NCBI RefSeq assembly: GCF_900172215.1
Contig: NZ_FWFP01000007.1
Span: 62,001-126,000, forward strand
Origin: Ruegeria meonggei
GTDB taxonomy: Bacteria; Pseudomonadota; Alphaproteobacteria; Rhodobacterales; Rhodobacteraceae
Direction: 5' to 3'
DNA: 64,000 bases
Numbering within the stretch: the stretch's first letter is position 1; every line of letters begins with the position of its first letter. Positions 1 through 8,616 of the stretch are shown one piece after another. A program made the translations under genes and the position numbers. The notes below the pieces were generated by a model. That model was given only the letters and a program-made list of their open reading frames with translations, was not told where the DNA came from and made no database searches.

Positions 1-993
1 ATCGAGGGGTTGGGCGATCTGTCCCACGCCTCGCTGGTTTACTCGCCCGATCAGCGTTTTGCCTATGTGTTCGGTCGCGATGGCGGTCTGACCAAGGTTG
101 ATATCGTCACCCGCCAGATCGTGAACCGCGTTGTGCAGGCGGGCAACGCTATCGGCGGCGCGATCTCGGATGATGGTCAACTGGTGGCCGTATCAAACTA
201 TGAGCCGGGCGGCGTCCGCGTCTTTGACGCCGACACGCTGGAGATGGTCGCGGACATCCCTACCGGCAGCAAGACCATCGGTCTGGTCGATGCGCCGGGT
301 CGCCGGTTCGTGTTCACCATGTGGGACACGGGTGAGACCTGGATTGCTGATTTCACCGATAACACGCCGCAGATCACCAAGATCCGCGACATGGGCAAAA
401 ACCCTTATGACGCGCTGATCACGGCCAATGGCCGCACCTATATCACCGGCCTGTTCGGCGAGGACGGACTGACCGCGCTGGATCTGTGGTCCCATACGCC
501 CGAACCTATCCGCGTGTTGCCCGACTATGGCCGGGGCCAGCAGGAGATGCCGGTCTACAAGATGCCCCATCTGGAAGGCTGGGCGCTGACCGGGCGCGAG
601 TTTGTCTTGCCCGCCGTCGGTCACCCCCAGGTTCTTTGGATCGACGCGGATACCTTGTCTGAGACCGGGCGCACACAGACCCATGGCCAGCCGGTCTTTG
701 CGATGGCTCGCCCGGACGGTCGGCAGGTCTGGGTGAACTTCGCCCACCCCCTGAACGACACGATCCAGGTCATCGACAGTGTCAGCAAAGAGATCATCCA
801 CGAGTTCAAACCCGGCCCCGCCGTGCTGCATATGGAATTTACGCCGCGCGGGCATGAGGTTTGGATCAGCGTGCGCGATGCGGGCAAGGTCATGATCTAC
901 GACACGCAGACCTTCGAAAAACTGCGCGAGATCGAGGCAGACAGCCCCTCGGGCATATTCTTTACCGCCCGCGCGCACAGAACGGGGCTGTAA
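1..993 (+). CDS. nirF: NirF, heme d1 biosynthesis protein (5' end cut by window)
   Basis: The reading frame is open from the first base of the window, so the true start lies upstream; about 330 residues are present where NirF is usually near 390. The product is a periplasmic-type beta-propeller protein with repeated WD/NHL-like blades (for example SPDQRFAYVFGRDG near the visible start and HMEFTPRGHEVWISV near the end), like the d1-domain part of NirS and NirN. NirF acts in conversion of the tetrapyrrole precursor to heme d1 for cytochrome cd1 nitrite reductase; its exact reaction is debated. Only 4 bases separate it from nirDL, so they are surely cotranscribed. The neighbours nirDL-G-H-J-N make the assignment strong. 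Confidence 0.93.
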   Translation: MEGLGDLSHASLVYSPDQRFAYVFGRDGGLTKVDIVTRQIVNRVVQAGNAIGGAISDDGQLVAVSNYEPGGVRVFDADTLEMVADIPTGSKTIGLVDAPGRRFVFTMWDTGETWIADFTDNTPQITKIRDMGKNPYDALITANGRTYITGLFGEDGLTALDLWSHTPEPIRVLPDYGRGQQEMPVYKMPHLEGWALTGREFVLPAVGHPQVLWIDADTLSETGRTQTHGQPVFAMARPDGRQVWVNFAHPLNDTIQVIDSVSKEIIHEFKPGPAVLHMEFTPRGHEVWISVRDAGKVMIYDTQTFEKLREIEADSPSGIFFTARAHRTGL

Positions 994-997
994 GGCG

Positions 998-1987
998 ATG
1001 GACCATATCACCGACCCAACCGACCGCCGCCTGCTGGATGAGTTTCAGCGTGACTTCCCCATAACGCGGCGCCCTTTTCAAGTGTTGGCCGATGCGCTTG
1101 GGCTGGACGAGGCCGGGGTGCTGGGTCGGCTTGCCCGGATGCGCAAGACCGGGCGGATCACGCGGGTCGGGGCAACCATTGCGCCCGGCGCGGTATCCGC
1201 CAGTACCTTGGCCGCAGTTGCCGCACCGGATGAGCGGCTGGAGGAGATCGCCGCGCTGATCGATGCAGAACCGGGTGTGAACCACAACTATCAACGCGAG
1301 GACTCCTGGAACCTCTGGTTCGTGGCCACCGGCCCCGACCGCGCGCATGTAAACGACACATTGGCTCGCATTGCGCATCGCACCGGGCTGCAAGTTCTGG
1401 ATTTGCGTTTGGTGCGACCCTTCAATGTTGACCTGGGTTTCCGGATGTCGGGTGCGGCGCGCCATGTTCCAGGCCCGCGCAAGGTGGATTGCACCGCCAT
1501 GCAACCAGGCGACCGCGTTTTGTTGCAGGCGCTCAGCACTGGCCTGCCTCTGGTCGCTGATCCTTATGCCGCACTGGCCCGAACGCTGGACCGCGACGAA
1601 GATCAGGTCATGGTGCGGATTGAAGCGCTGCACGCCGCAGGTATCATCTCGCGTCTTGGCGTCATCGTGCGCCATAGGGCGCTTGGCTGGTCTGCCAATG
1701 CGATGGTTGTCTGGGATATGCCCGCCGCGCAGGTCGACACCGCCGGGCCCGCCCTTGCGGCCCTTCCCGGCGTGACGCTGTGTTACGAGCGGAACCCGGT
1801 CGAAAGCGTCTGGCCCTACCGTCTGTACTCCATGATCCACGCCCGATCGCGCGGCGAAGCCCTAGAGGTTCTGTCAGGCGCGGTCGCTCTGCCGGAACTG
1901 CGTGGCGCACAGCACAAAGTTCTGTTCTCGACCCGCTGTTTCAAACAGACGGGCGCGCTGATCCAACCCAAAGAGGCCGCCGCATGA
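998..1987 (+). CDS. nirDL: NirDL, fused siroheme decarboxylase subunits
   Basis: The 329-residue protein contains two Lrp/AsnC-like halves. The first (about residues 1-150) has an HTH-like segment and the motif VNHNYQRED; the second (about 165-325) has the matching TLCYERNP and ends with STRCFKQTG. Separate NirD and NirL are each about 150-180 residues, so this is a natural fusion, as known in Paracoccus-type clusters. With NirG and NirH it decarboxylates siroheme to 12,18-didecarboxysiroheme, an early step to heme d1. The stop overlaps the nirG start (ATGA), which implies coupled translation. Confidence 0.93.
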   Translation: MDHITDPTDRRLLDEFQRDFPITRRPFQVLADALGLDEAGVLGRLARMRKTGRITRVGATIAPGAVSASTLAAVAAPDERLEEIAALIDAEPGVNHNYQREDSWNLWFVATGPDRAHVNDTLARIAHRTGLQVLDLRLVRPFNVDLGFRMSGAARHVPGPRKVDCTAMQPGDRVLLQALSTGLPLVADPYAALARTLDRDEDQVMVRIEALHAAGIISRLGVIVRHRALGWSANAMVVWDMPAAQVDTAGPALAALPGVTLCYERNPVESVWPYRLYSMIHARSRGEALEVLSGAVALPELRGAQHKVLFSTRCFKQTGALIQPKEAAA

Positions 1988-2433
1988 TGCTGGATACAAC
2001 TGACCGCGCAATCCTGAACAGGATGCAGGACGACCTGCCCCTGACCACTCATCCCTTTGCCGACATCGCCGATGATCTTGGCATTCCCGAAGCCGAATTG
2101 CTCAGCCGTCTCGCGCGTCTGAAAAACGATCGCGTGATCACTCGGTTCGGCCCATTTTTCGACGCAGCGGCCATGGGCGGTGCGTTCTGCCTGTGTGCAA
2201 TGGCTGTACCTGCAGATAAATTCGAAACCGTCCTGACCAAAGTCAATGCACACCCGGAGGTGGCGCATAATTATGAACGCACGCACCGGCTGAACATGTG
2301 GTTCGTAATGGCGACAGAAACGCCTCAGGGGATCGCAATCACCGCTGATGCAATCGAGCGGGAAACCGGGATCGAGGTCCTGCAGTTTCCCAAACTTCAG
2401 GAATTTTTCATTGGCTTCCGGGTGGCGGCATGA
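1984..2433 (+). CDS. nirG: NirG, siroheme decarboxylase subunit
   Basis: 149 residues from the ATG that overlaps the nirDL stop; an upstream in-frame extension exists but overlaps nirDL and is not needed. It is a single Lrp/AsnC-like unit: N-terminal HTH-like part (DRAILNRMQDDLPLTTHPF) and C-terminal ligand-binding part with VAHNYERTHRLNMWFV, the His-Tyr pair seen in siroheme decarboxylases. It works with NirDL and NirH in heme d1 synthesis. Its stop overlaps the nirH start (ATGA). Confidence 0.92.
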   Translation: MMLDTTDRAILNRMQDDLPLTTHPFADIADDLGIPEAELLSRLARLKNDRVITRFGPFFDAAAMGGAFCLCAMAVPADKFETVLTKVNAHPEVAHNYERTHRLNMWFVMATETPQGIAITADAIERETGIEVLQFPKLQEFFIGFRVAA

Positions 2434-2912
2434 TCGACGCGCAAGACAGACAGATCATCGAGGTTCTGCAAGGCGGGTTGCCTCTTGTACCAGCCCCTTA
2501 CGCGCAGGTGGCCGAGACGTTGGGTATGAATGAAGATGCCCTTTTGGTCCGCCTGGCCAAGATGAAATCGCGCGGTGTGATCCGCCGCATCGCCGCTGCA
2601 CCCAACCACTACAAATTGGGCATGACTTCGAACGGGATGACCGTTTGGGATGTGGATGACGACCAAGTCGCAGAACTGGGCGCGCAGATCGGCGCATTGC
2701 CCTTTGTCACCCATTGTTATGAACGCCCCCGCGCCCTGCCCGACTGGCCTTTTAACCTGTTTGCTATGGTCCACGGTTCTGACCGCGCCGAGGTCGAAGA
2801 AAAACGCGCCGAGATCAGTGCCATTCTGGGCGAGGCCAGCCGGGCCAAAGACATCCTGTACTCAACCCGCATCCTGAAAAAGACCGGACTGCGCCTGAAA
2901 GCAAAGGGCTGA
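2430..2912 (+). CDS. nirH: NirH, siroheme decarboxylase subunit
   Basis: 160 residues, with the same Lrp/AsnC-like build as NirG and the second half of Nir[22 protein letters not shown] at the N-terminus, VTHCYERPR in the middle, and [13 protein letters not shown] at the end, a close parallel to the NirL end. It is a partner in siroheme decarboxylation. It starts inside the nirG stop and ends 4 bases before nirJ, so the operon is continuous. Confidence 0.92.
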   Translation: MIDAQDRQIIEVLQGGLPLVPAPYAQVAETLGMNEDALLVRLAKMKSRGVIRRIAAAPNHYKLGMTSNGMTVWDVDDDQVAELGAQIGALPFVTHCYERPRALPDWPFNLFAMVHGSDRAEVEEKRAEISAILGEASRAKDILYSTRILKKTGLRLKAKG

Positions 2913-2916
2913 GACC

Positions 2917-4131
2917 ATGTTCCGCCTGACCGAATACATGCATCAGCTGGTCACTCCGACCCCGGTGCGCAAACGCCGCCCAGGACCTGTGAAACCGGTA
3001 GTGATCTGGAACCTGACGCGGCGATGCAACCTGAAGTGCCGCCATTGCTACACCGTCTCGGCGGATGTGGCCTTCCCGGGTGAGCTCAGTCACGAGCAAG
3101 CCATGGTAACCCTTGAGAATCTGGGCCAGTTTCGCGTCCCGGCCCTGATCCTCTCGGGTGGGGAGCCGCTGGATCGGTTCGATTTCCTCGACATCGCCAA
3201 ACGTGCGCGCGATCTGGTGCCGATGCTGGCCCTGTCGACCAATGGCACGCGGATTTATGACGAAACCGCTGACATGATCGCAGATGTTGGGTTTAACTAC
3301 GTGGGCATCTCGCTGGACGGGATCGGCGCGACAAACGACTGGTTCCGCGGAGTCGAAGGCGCCTTTGCCGACGCTCTGCGCGGTGTGCGCGAATGCAAGA
3401 AGCGCGGCATCAAAGTTGGCCTGCGCTTTTGCCTGACCGAAGGCACCCAGCACCACCTGCCCGACCTGTTGCAACTGTGTGATGACGAAGGTGTCGACAA
3501 ATTCTACCTGTCGCATCTGGTCTATGCCGGGCGCGGTGACAAGAACCGGGGCGAGGATGCTGAACATCTGCGTACCCGCAACGGGCTGGACCTGCTACTG
3601 GAGCGCGCGTGGGAGGCCGCCTCGGGCGGGCGTCCGCTGGATATCGTCACCGGCAACAACGACGCCGATGCCGGGTATTTCCTGAACTGGGTGTATGCGA
3701 ATTTTGGCGCGGAAAAAGCCGCCCATGTGCGCCAACATCTTGCCAGGTGGGGCGGCAATTCCAGCGGGCTGGGCGTGGCCAATATAGACAATCTGGGCCG
3801 GGTGCATCCGGACACCTACTGGTCCGACTACACGGTCGGGAATGTGAAGACCAAACCGTTCTCCGAGCTTTGGACCGGTGATGACCCGATGCTGGCGATG
3901 CTGCGCACCCGTCCTCGCCCGTTGAAAGGGCGTTGCGGGGCCTGTCAGCTGAAGGACGTGTGCGGCGGCAATACCCGGATTCGGGCGCTGCAGGTAACCG
4001 GGGATCCTTGGGCCGAAGATCCGGCCTGCTATCTAACCAATCAAGAAATCGGCGTGAATGGCGCAGGCGAGCGCCTGCAGGTCACACCGTTCCGGGGGAA
4101 ACGTCATGATCCGGCACATCAGTTCTTATAA
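2917..4131 (+). CDS. nirJ: NirJ, radical SAM enzyme of heme d1 biosynthesis
   Basis: 404 residues. The radical-SAM cluster motif CNLKCRHC sits at residues 37-44, followed by the glycine-rich SGGEPL strand. A C-terminal auxiliary Cys cluster ([15 protein letters not shown], then a Cys in DPACYL) is of the SPASM/twitch type. NirJ removes the propionate side chains at positions 3 and 8 of didecarboxysiroheme to install the oxo groups of heme d1. The end overlaps the nirN start by 26 bases. Confidence 0.95.
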   Translation: MFRLTEYMHQLVTPTPVRKRRPGPVKPVVIWNLTRRCNLKCRHCYTVSADVAFPGELSHEQAMVTLENLGQFRVPALILSGGEPLDRFDFLDIAKRARDLVPMLALSTNGTRIYDETADMIADVGFNYVGISLDGIGATNDWFRGVEGAFADALRGVRECKKRGIKVGLRFCLTEGTQHHLPDLLQLCDDEGVDKFYLSHLVYAGRGDKNRGEDAEHLRTRNGLDLLLERAWEAASGGRPLDIVTGNNDADAGYFLNWVYANFGAEKAAHVRQHLARWGGNSSGLGVANIDNLGRVHPDTYWSDYTVGNVKTKPFSELWTGDDPMLAMLRTRPRPLKGRCGACQLKDVCGGNTRIRALQVTGDPWAEDPACYLTNQEIGVNGAGERLQVTPFRGKRHDPAHQFL

Positions 4132-5659
4132 CACTCTGAAAATCGGCGCGCTTTGCTCTCTGTTGCTGACCGGAACCGCATGGGCGGATGCCCCATCGGA
4201 CTATGCAAATCACTGCGCCTCGTGCCATGGCGAGACCCGTCTGGGCGGCGTTGGCCCAGCGCTGATCCCCGAAACGTTGAAACGCATGCGCGGCCCCCGC
4301 GTGGCGTTGGTAATTGCCGAAGGGCGCACGGCCACGCAGATGCCCGCCTTCTCGCACGAGCTCGACGCGTTGCAGATCGAGGAACTGGCGGGCTGGCTGA
4401 AATCGCCGCTCGAAACAAACCCCGAATGGGGTGAGACCGAGATCATGGCCAGTCGCACTCTGGATGAGGATTACAACCCGGTCGACGCGCCCGTTTGGGG
4501 CAGCGATCCGATGAACATCACACTGGTCGTTGAAACCGGGGATCACCATGTCAGCGTTCTAGATGGCAACACATTCGAGGTTCTGGACCGGTTCGAGACA
4601 CCTTTTGCCGTTCATGGCGGGCCAAAGTTCAGCCCGGACGGACGCTTTGTATTCATCATGTCGCGCGATGGCTGGGTGCAGAAATATGACATCTGGGCGC
4701 TGCAACAGGTCGGCCGCATCCGCGCAGGCGTTAACAGCCGCAACATCGCCATGTCGGGCGACGGAAAATGGGTGGCCGTGGCGAACTACCTGCCTAACAG
4801 TCTGACCCTGCTGTCGACAGGTGATCTATCGGTGGCCAAGGTCATTGATGTCAAAGGCAAAAAGGGCAACCCCAGCCGTGTTTCAGCCGTCTACCAGGCC
4901 CCGCCGCGCGAAAGTTTTGTGTTGGCCCTGAAAGACGTCCCCGAGATTTGGGAGGTCTTTTACGGCGACAACCCACCTCAATCCGGGTTGGGGCATGATT
5001 TCCGCATCGAAGGGCAGTTCAAGAACCCTGATCCCTTTCCGGTGCGCAAGATCACCACGCCCGACTATCTGGACGATTTCTTTTTCGACCAGAGTTATGA
5101 ATATGTGATGGGCGCGTCCCGAGACGGAAATGGCGGTCAGGTGATCGATTTGGTGATCGGTCAGAAAGTGGCTGATCTGGACTTGCCGGGCATGCCGCAT
5201 CTGGGATCGGGCATCACATGGCGGCATGGGGATACCACCGTCATGGCCACGCCGCATCTGACCGATGGCACTGTATCGGTAATCGACATGGCAACTTGGG
5301 AAACCGTGAAACGGATCAAGACCGAAGGACCCGGTTTCTTTATGCGCAGCCATGAAAACTCGCCCTATGTCTGGGCCGATGTGTTCTTTGGGCCCAACAA
5401 GGACGCGATGCACGTGATCGACAAGCAAAGCCTTGAGATCGTCAAAACGCTGCGCCCTGCACCGGGCAAAACCGTGGCCCATGTGGAATTCACCAAAGAC
5501 GGTCGCCACGCACTGGTTTCGATCTGGGAAGATGACGGTGCGGTGATTGTTTATGACGCGCAAACGCTGGAAGAGGTCCGCCGCCTGCCAATGCGCAAAC
5601 CGTCTGGAAAATACAATGTCTGGAACAAGATCACCTTCTCAGAAGGCACCAGCCACTGA
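4106..5659 (+). CDS. nirN: NirN, c-type dihydro-heme d1 dehydrogenase
   Basis: I chose the ATG at 4106, preceded by a GGGGGAAA ribosome-binding site, over an upstream start because it gives a proper signal peptide (about residues 1-28, ending TAWADA). A class-I cytochrome c domain follows with one heme motif CASCH at 37-41, then a d1-type eight-bladed propeller, as in NirS. NirN oxidises dihydro-heme d1 to heme d1 in the periplasm. Its 517 residues are typical. It overlaps the nirJ end and the next small gene. Confidence 0.93.
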   Translation: MIRHISSYNTLKIGALCSLLLTGTAWADAPSDYANHCASCHGETRLGGVGPALIPETLKRMRGPRVALVIAEGRTATQMPAFSHELDALQIEELAGWLKSPLETNPEWGETEIMASRTLDEDYNPVDAPVWGSDPMNITLVVETGDHHVSVLDGNTFEVLDRFETPFAVHGGPKFSPDGRFVFIMSRDGWVQKYDIWALQQVGRIRAGVNSRNIAMSGDGKWVAVANYLPNSLTLLSTGDLSVAKVIDVKGKKGNPSRVSAVYQAPPRESFVLALKDVPEIWEVFYGDNPPQSGLGHDFRIEGQFKNPDPFPVRKITTPDYLDDFFFDQSYEYVMGASRDGNGGQVIDLVIGQKVADLDLPGMPHLGSGITWRHGDTTVMATPHLTDGTVSVIDMATWETVKRIKTEGPGFFMRSHENSPYVWADVFFGPNKDAMHVIDKQSLEIVKTLRPAPGKTVAHVEFTKDGRHALVSIWEDDGAVIVYDAQTLEEVRRLPMRKPSGKYNVWNKITFSEGTSH

Positions 5660-5879
5660 GGACAAATGGCCGGTGTGGAAACTAGCCATTCTTTTGTATC
5701 CCGCCACAATGCTGGCGGTTGCGATCAACCTGTTTCTGGTGGGTCTGCTTGCACATGGCTTGGGGTTTGCGGTGATCGCGCCCGTCACCGCAATCCTGTG
5801 GTCAGTTCCTCTGGGCATTCCTGCCGTATGGCCGGTGGCGCGTTGGGTGCGCGGATTGATGGATGAGGCCGACAGCTGA
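5616..5879 (+). CDS. Small membrane protein of unknown function at the end of the nir operon
   Basis: 87 residues from the ATG at 5616, which overlaps the nirN 3' end by 44 bases. A hydrophilic N-terminus (about 24 residues) is followed by two hydrophobic segments (LAILLYPATMLAVAINLFLV and a second starting near GFAVIAPVTAIL), then a short charged tail. I do not recognise a family. Overlap with nirN suggests translational coupling, so it may help anchor or deliver a nir or d1 component; that is inference only. A Crp/FNR-type box begins 19 bases after its stop, marking the end of this operon. Confidence 0.7.
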   Translation: MSGTRSPSQKAPATEDKWPVWKLAILLYPATMLAVAINLFLVGLLAHGLGFAVIAPVTAILWSVPLGIPAVWPVARWVRGLMDEADS

Positions 5880-5897
5880 CACCCTTTTTCGGCGTAC

Positions 5898-5911
5898 CTG
5901 ACCTAAGTCAA
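5898..5911. promoter_or_regulatory. Crp/FNR-type (FnrL/NnrR/Dnr) box upstream of the nos genes
   Basis: CTGAC-CTAA-GTCAA matches the dyad TTGAC-N4-GTCAA with one mismatch in the left arm. It lies about 57 bases upstream of the ATG at 5969, in the only non-coding gap between the nir and nos genes, which is where an anaerobic or NO-responsive activator would act. Which family member binds cannot be told from sequence. Confidence 0.7.
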
Positions 5912-5968
5912 GTATCGAAACCGGCGAATCCCATAGGACTCAGGAAAGCTTGCCGAGTTGGATTCTCC

Positions 5969-6433
5969 ATGCCTGCCGCTAACCCTCTGCACACCGTCCC
6001 TGTCTGCGCCATGCGCGCTGTGTGTGCTTGTGCGGGCATTTTCCTGTTGCTTTTGCAACTGCTTGGCCCGGCGCTGGCGAGTCCCGGGCAAAGCATGTGG
6101 ATTGAGATCTGCTCGGAGGCAGGGGCGGTTTGGGTTGAGGTCGACTTGGAAGAGCCAACCGACGATCCGACCGCGCCCTGTCCGAAATGTGCCGACTGTG
6201 CGCTGTGTGCTATCACAGCCACCGCGTCCTTGCCCGACCAGCCCGTTTTGACACAGACAGGTTTTGCCGAGTTCCTGCAAAGCCGGATTTGTGAGCGGGT
6301 CACATCATACAGGTCCGAACGGTTATGGCCCGAAACACGTGGCCCCCCGTTCGCGGCCCACGAAAAAACCGAACGCGCCCTGCACGCGTCCATGGCACCC
6401 ACCCAAATACCCGGAGGTGTGTCGTGGTCGTAA
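5969..6433 (+). CDS. Small secreted Cys-rich protein at the head of the nos operon
   Basis: 154 residues with an N-terminal hydrophobic segment (about 15-38, ending LLGPALA) suggesting a signal peptide or membrane anchor. The mature part has a short cluster CPKCADCALC, that is four Cys spaced CxxCxxCxxC, plausible for metal binding, and an extra Cys near residue 108. The rest is low in recognisable motifs. The stop overlaps the nosR start region by 10 bases, and the gene directly follows the Crp/FNR-type box, so it is the first gene of the nos transcript. Function unknown; a copper-handling role would fit NosZ maturation, but this is inference. Confidence 0.7.
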   Translation: MPAANPLHTVPVCAMRAVCACAGIFLLLLQLLGPALASPGQSMWIEICSEAGAVWVEVDLEEPTDDPTAPCPKCADCALCAITATASLPDQPVLTQTGFAEFLQSRICERVTSYRSERLWPETRGPPFAAHEKTERALHASMAPTQIPGGVSWS

Positions 6434-8601
6434 GTCGCGCAACCCATTTCCTGCTGGCCTTTGTTCTGTCCTGCCTGATGGCGATTAGCGCCCATGCCGA
6501 CAGCCTCGCCAGCTTCCTGCCCGAGATCGAACCCACTGACCTGGCCCCCGGTGCTGATGCTTTTGGCCCTGTGCGTGAGGACGTGCGCGTTGCCCCAGTT
6601 CTGAAAGGCGGCGAGACGGTGGCCTGGGCCTTTCTGACCTCTGACTTTGTGGGCACCACCGGCTATTCCGGCAAGCCCATCCATGTGGTTGCAGCCATCG
6701 ACAGCGATGCGGTGCTGACCGGGGTACAACTGGTCAAACATTCGGAACCCATCGTTCTGATCGGCATCCCCAATTCGCGCATGGTTGAGCTGACCGAAGG
6801 CTATGCCGGACTGGACCTGAAGCTCGAAGCCGAAACCGGGGGTGAGGGGCATGACCTCGACATCATTTCCGGCGCGACGGTGACCATCATGGTGATTGAC
6901 GACAGCCTTGTGCGCGGCGGCATAAAAGTGGCCCGCGCGCTGGGTCTGGGGGGCCTGTCGCCGTTGCAGGCCGACGGGCCCAAACGCGAAATCGATATGG
7001 CGCAGGATGCAACCTATGACTGGACTACCCTGTCCGGGGACGGGTCGATCCGGCGTCTGACACTGGATGTCGGACAGGTTAATACAGCTTTTGCGGCCAC
7101 CGGCGACCAGCGCGCCATCAAACGCCCCGAACCCGGCGCGCCTGACGACACGTTCATCGACATGCATCTGGCGTTGGTCTCGGTCCCGTCGATCGGGAAA
7201 TCCCTGCTGGGAGAGGCCGAATACCAAAACCTGACCGAATGGCTGGACGACGGTGAACAAGCCATTCTGGTGCTGGGTCGCGGGGCTTACAGCTTTAAGG
7301 GCTCGGGCTATGTGCGTGGTGGAATTTTCGACCGCATTCAGCTGATCCAGGGCGACAATTCAGTGCGCTTCTTCGACAAGCAGCAAGAACGCCTGGGCAG
7401 GGTTGCAGCCGCCGACGCGCCCAGTTTCACCGAGCTGGATATCTTCAAAATCCCCGCCGAGGCTGAGTTCGATCCCGCCGAACCGTTCCGCCTGCAACTG
7501 CTGGTGCAGCGCGCCGTCGGCGCGGTTGAGAAAACTTTTTTGACCTTCGATCTGGGCTACAAACTGCCCGAACGCTACTTGCTGCCAGTCGCGGCCCCTG
7601 CCATCGTCGATGATGCCACCAGCGAGGCTGCGGCCAAAGCCGCCCTGTGGCAACGTATCTGGAAGGATCGCACCGTCGAAATTGGCGTCCTTGGCATCAT
7701 GCTGCTGGTGCTGACCGCGACGTTCTTCTTTCAGTTCCACGCCACGATGAACGCGCGGGTCTTCTATTGGTTCCGCATCGGATACCTGACCATGACGCTG
7801 TTCTTCATCGGCTGGTACGCCAATGCGCAGCTGAGCGTGGTGAACCTGATGGCGCTGGCGGGCAGTCTGCGCAGCGGGTTCTCTTGGGATGCCTTCCTGC
7901 TAGATCCGCTAGTCTTTATCCAATGGTTCGCTGTCGCCGCCGCGCTGCTGTTCTGGGGACGTGGGGCCTATTGCGGCTGGCTGTGCCCGTTTGGGGCCTT
8001 GCAAGAGCTGACCAACAAAATTGCACGCGCATTCAAAGTGCCGCAATGGACCCTGCCCTGGGGGCTGAACGAACGTCTCTGGCCCGCGAAGTACATGATC
8101 TTTCTGGGCCTCTTCGGTCTCAGCTTTGTGTCGATCCCACTGGCTGAAAAATACGCCGAGATCGAGCCGTTCAAGACCGCGATTATCCTGAAATTCATGC
8201 GCGACTGGCCCTTTGTGGTCTTTGCGCTGACCCTGCTGGGGATCGGGCTGTTTGTCGAGCGGTTCTATTGCCGCTATCTCTGTCCGCTGGGCGGCGCATT
8301 GGCGATCCCTGCCCGCGTCCGAATGTTCGACTGGCTGCGCCGCTACAAGGATTGCGGCACGCCTTGCCAGACCTGCGCCAATGAATGCCCCGTTCAGGCG
8401 ATCCACCCCACCGGTGAGATCAACCCGAATGAGTGCGTCACCTGCCTGCATTGTCAGGTGCTCTACCAGTCCGAGGACAAATGTCCCGTCGTTATCCGCC
8501 AGTTGAAACGGCGGGCCAAGACAGGGTCGGTCGACCTCAAGACCCCACTCGGACAACCACCGGCGAACCATCCAAACGCCAAACCGCAATCCGTTTCCTA
8601 A
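6424..8601 (+). CDS. nosR: NosR, membrane flavo-iron-sulfur protein for N2O reduction
   Basis: I chose GTG at 6424, six bases after a GGAGG site; upstream in-frame ATG codons would run through the preceding gene. The 725 residues give: signal segment (about 8-26), periplasmic FMN-binding domain with the flavinylation motif DIISGAT (Thr152 the likely acceptor), transmembrane helices in the C-terminal half, two CxxxCP motifs (CGWLCP, CRYLCP), and a cytoplasmic ferredoxin-like part with CxxxCxxCxxxCP and CVTCLHC clusters. NosR is needed for nos expression and electron supply to NosZ. The ApbE-type NosX encoded downstream is the expected flavin transferase. Confidence 0.95.
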   Translation: MVVSRATHFLLAFVLSCLMAISAHADSLASFLPEIEPTDLAPGADAFGPVREDVRVAPVLKGGETVAWAFLTSDFVGTTGYSGKPIHVVAAIDSDAVLTGVQLVKHSEPIVLIGIPNSRMVELTEGYAGLDLKLEAETGGEGHDLDIISGATVTIMVIDDSLVRGGIKVARALGLGGLSPLQADGPKREIDMAQDATYDWTTLSGDGSIRRLTLDVGQVNTAFAATGDQRAIKRPEPGAPDDTFIDMHLALVSVPSIGKSLLGEAEYQNLTEWLDDGEQAILVLGRGAYSFKGSGYVRGGIFDRIQLIQGDNSVRFFDKQQERLGRVAAADAPSFTELDIFKIPAEAEFDPAEPFRLQLLVQRAVGAVEKTFLTFDLGYKLPERYLLPVAAPAIVDDATSEAAAKAALWQRIWKDRTVEIGVLGIMLLVLTATFFFQFHATMNARVFYWFRIGYLTMTLFFIGWYANAQLSVVNLMALAGSLRSGFSWDAFLLDPLVFIQWFAVAAALLFWGRGAYCGWLCPFGALQELTNKIARAFKVPQWTLPWGLNERLWPAKYMIFLGLFGLSFVSIPLAEKYAEIEPFKTAIILKFMRDWPFVVFALTLLGIGLFVERFYCRYLCPLGGALAIPARVRMFDWLRRYKDCGTPCQTCANECPVQAIHPTGEINPNECVTCLHCQVLYQSEDKCPVVIRQLKRRAKTGSVDLKTPLGQPPANHPNAKPQSVS

Positions 8602-8616
8602 AAAGGAGGAACGATC

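Noticed and set aside
193..1011. 272-residue minus-strand frame opposite nirF
   Set aside because: Shadow of nirF; no motif, no start signal.
5908..7260. 450-residue open frame on the minus strand opposite the nos genes
   Set aside because: It is antisense to the well-supported nosR and the Cys-rich gene; composition reflects the high-GC third-codon positions of the real genes and no family motifs appear.
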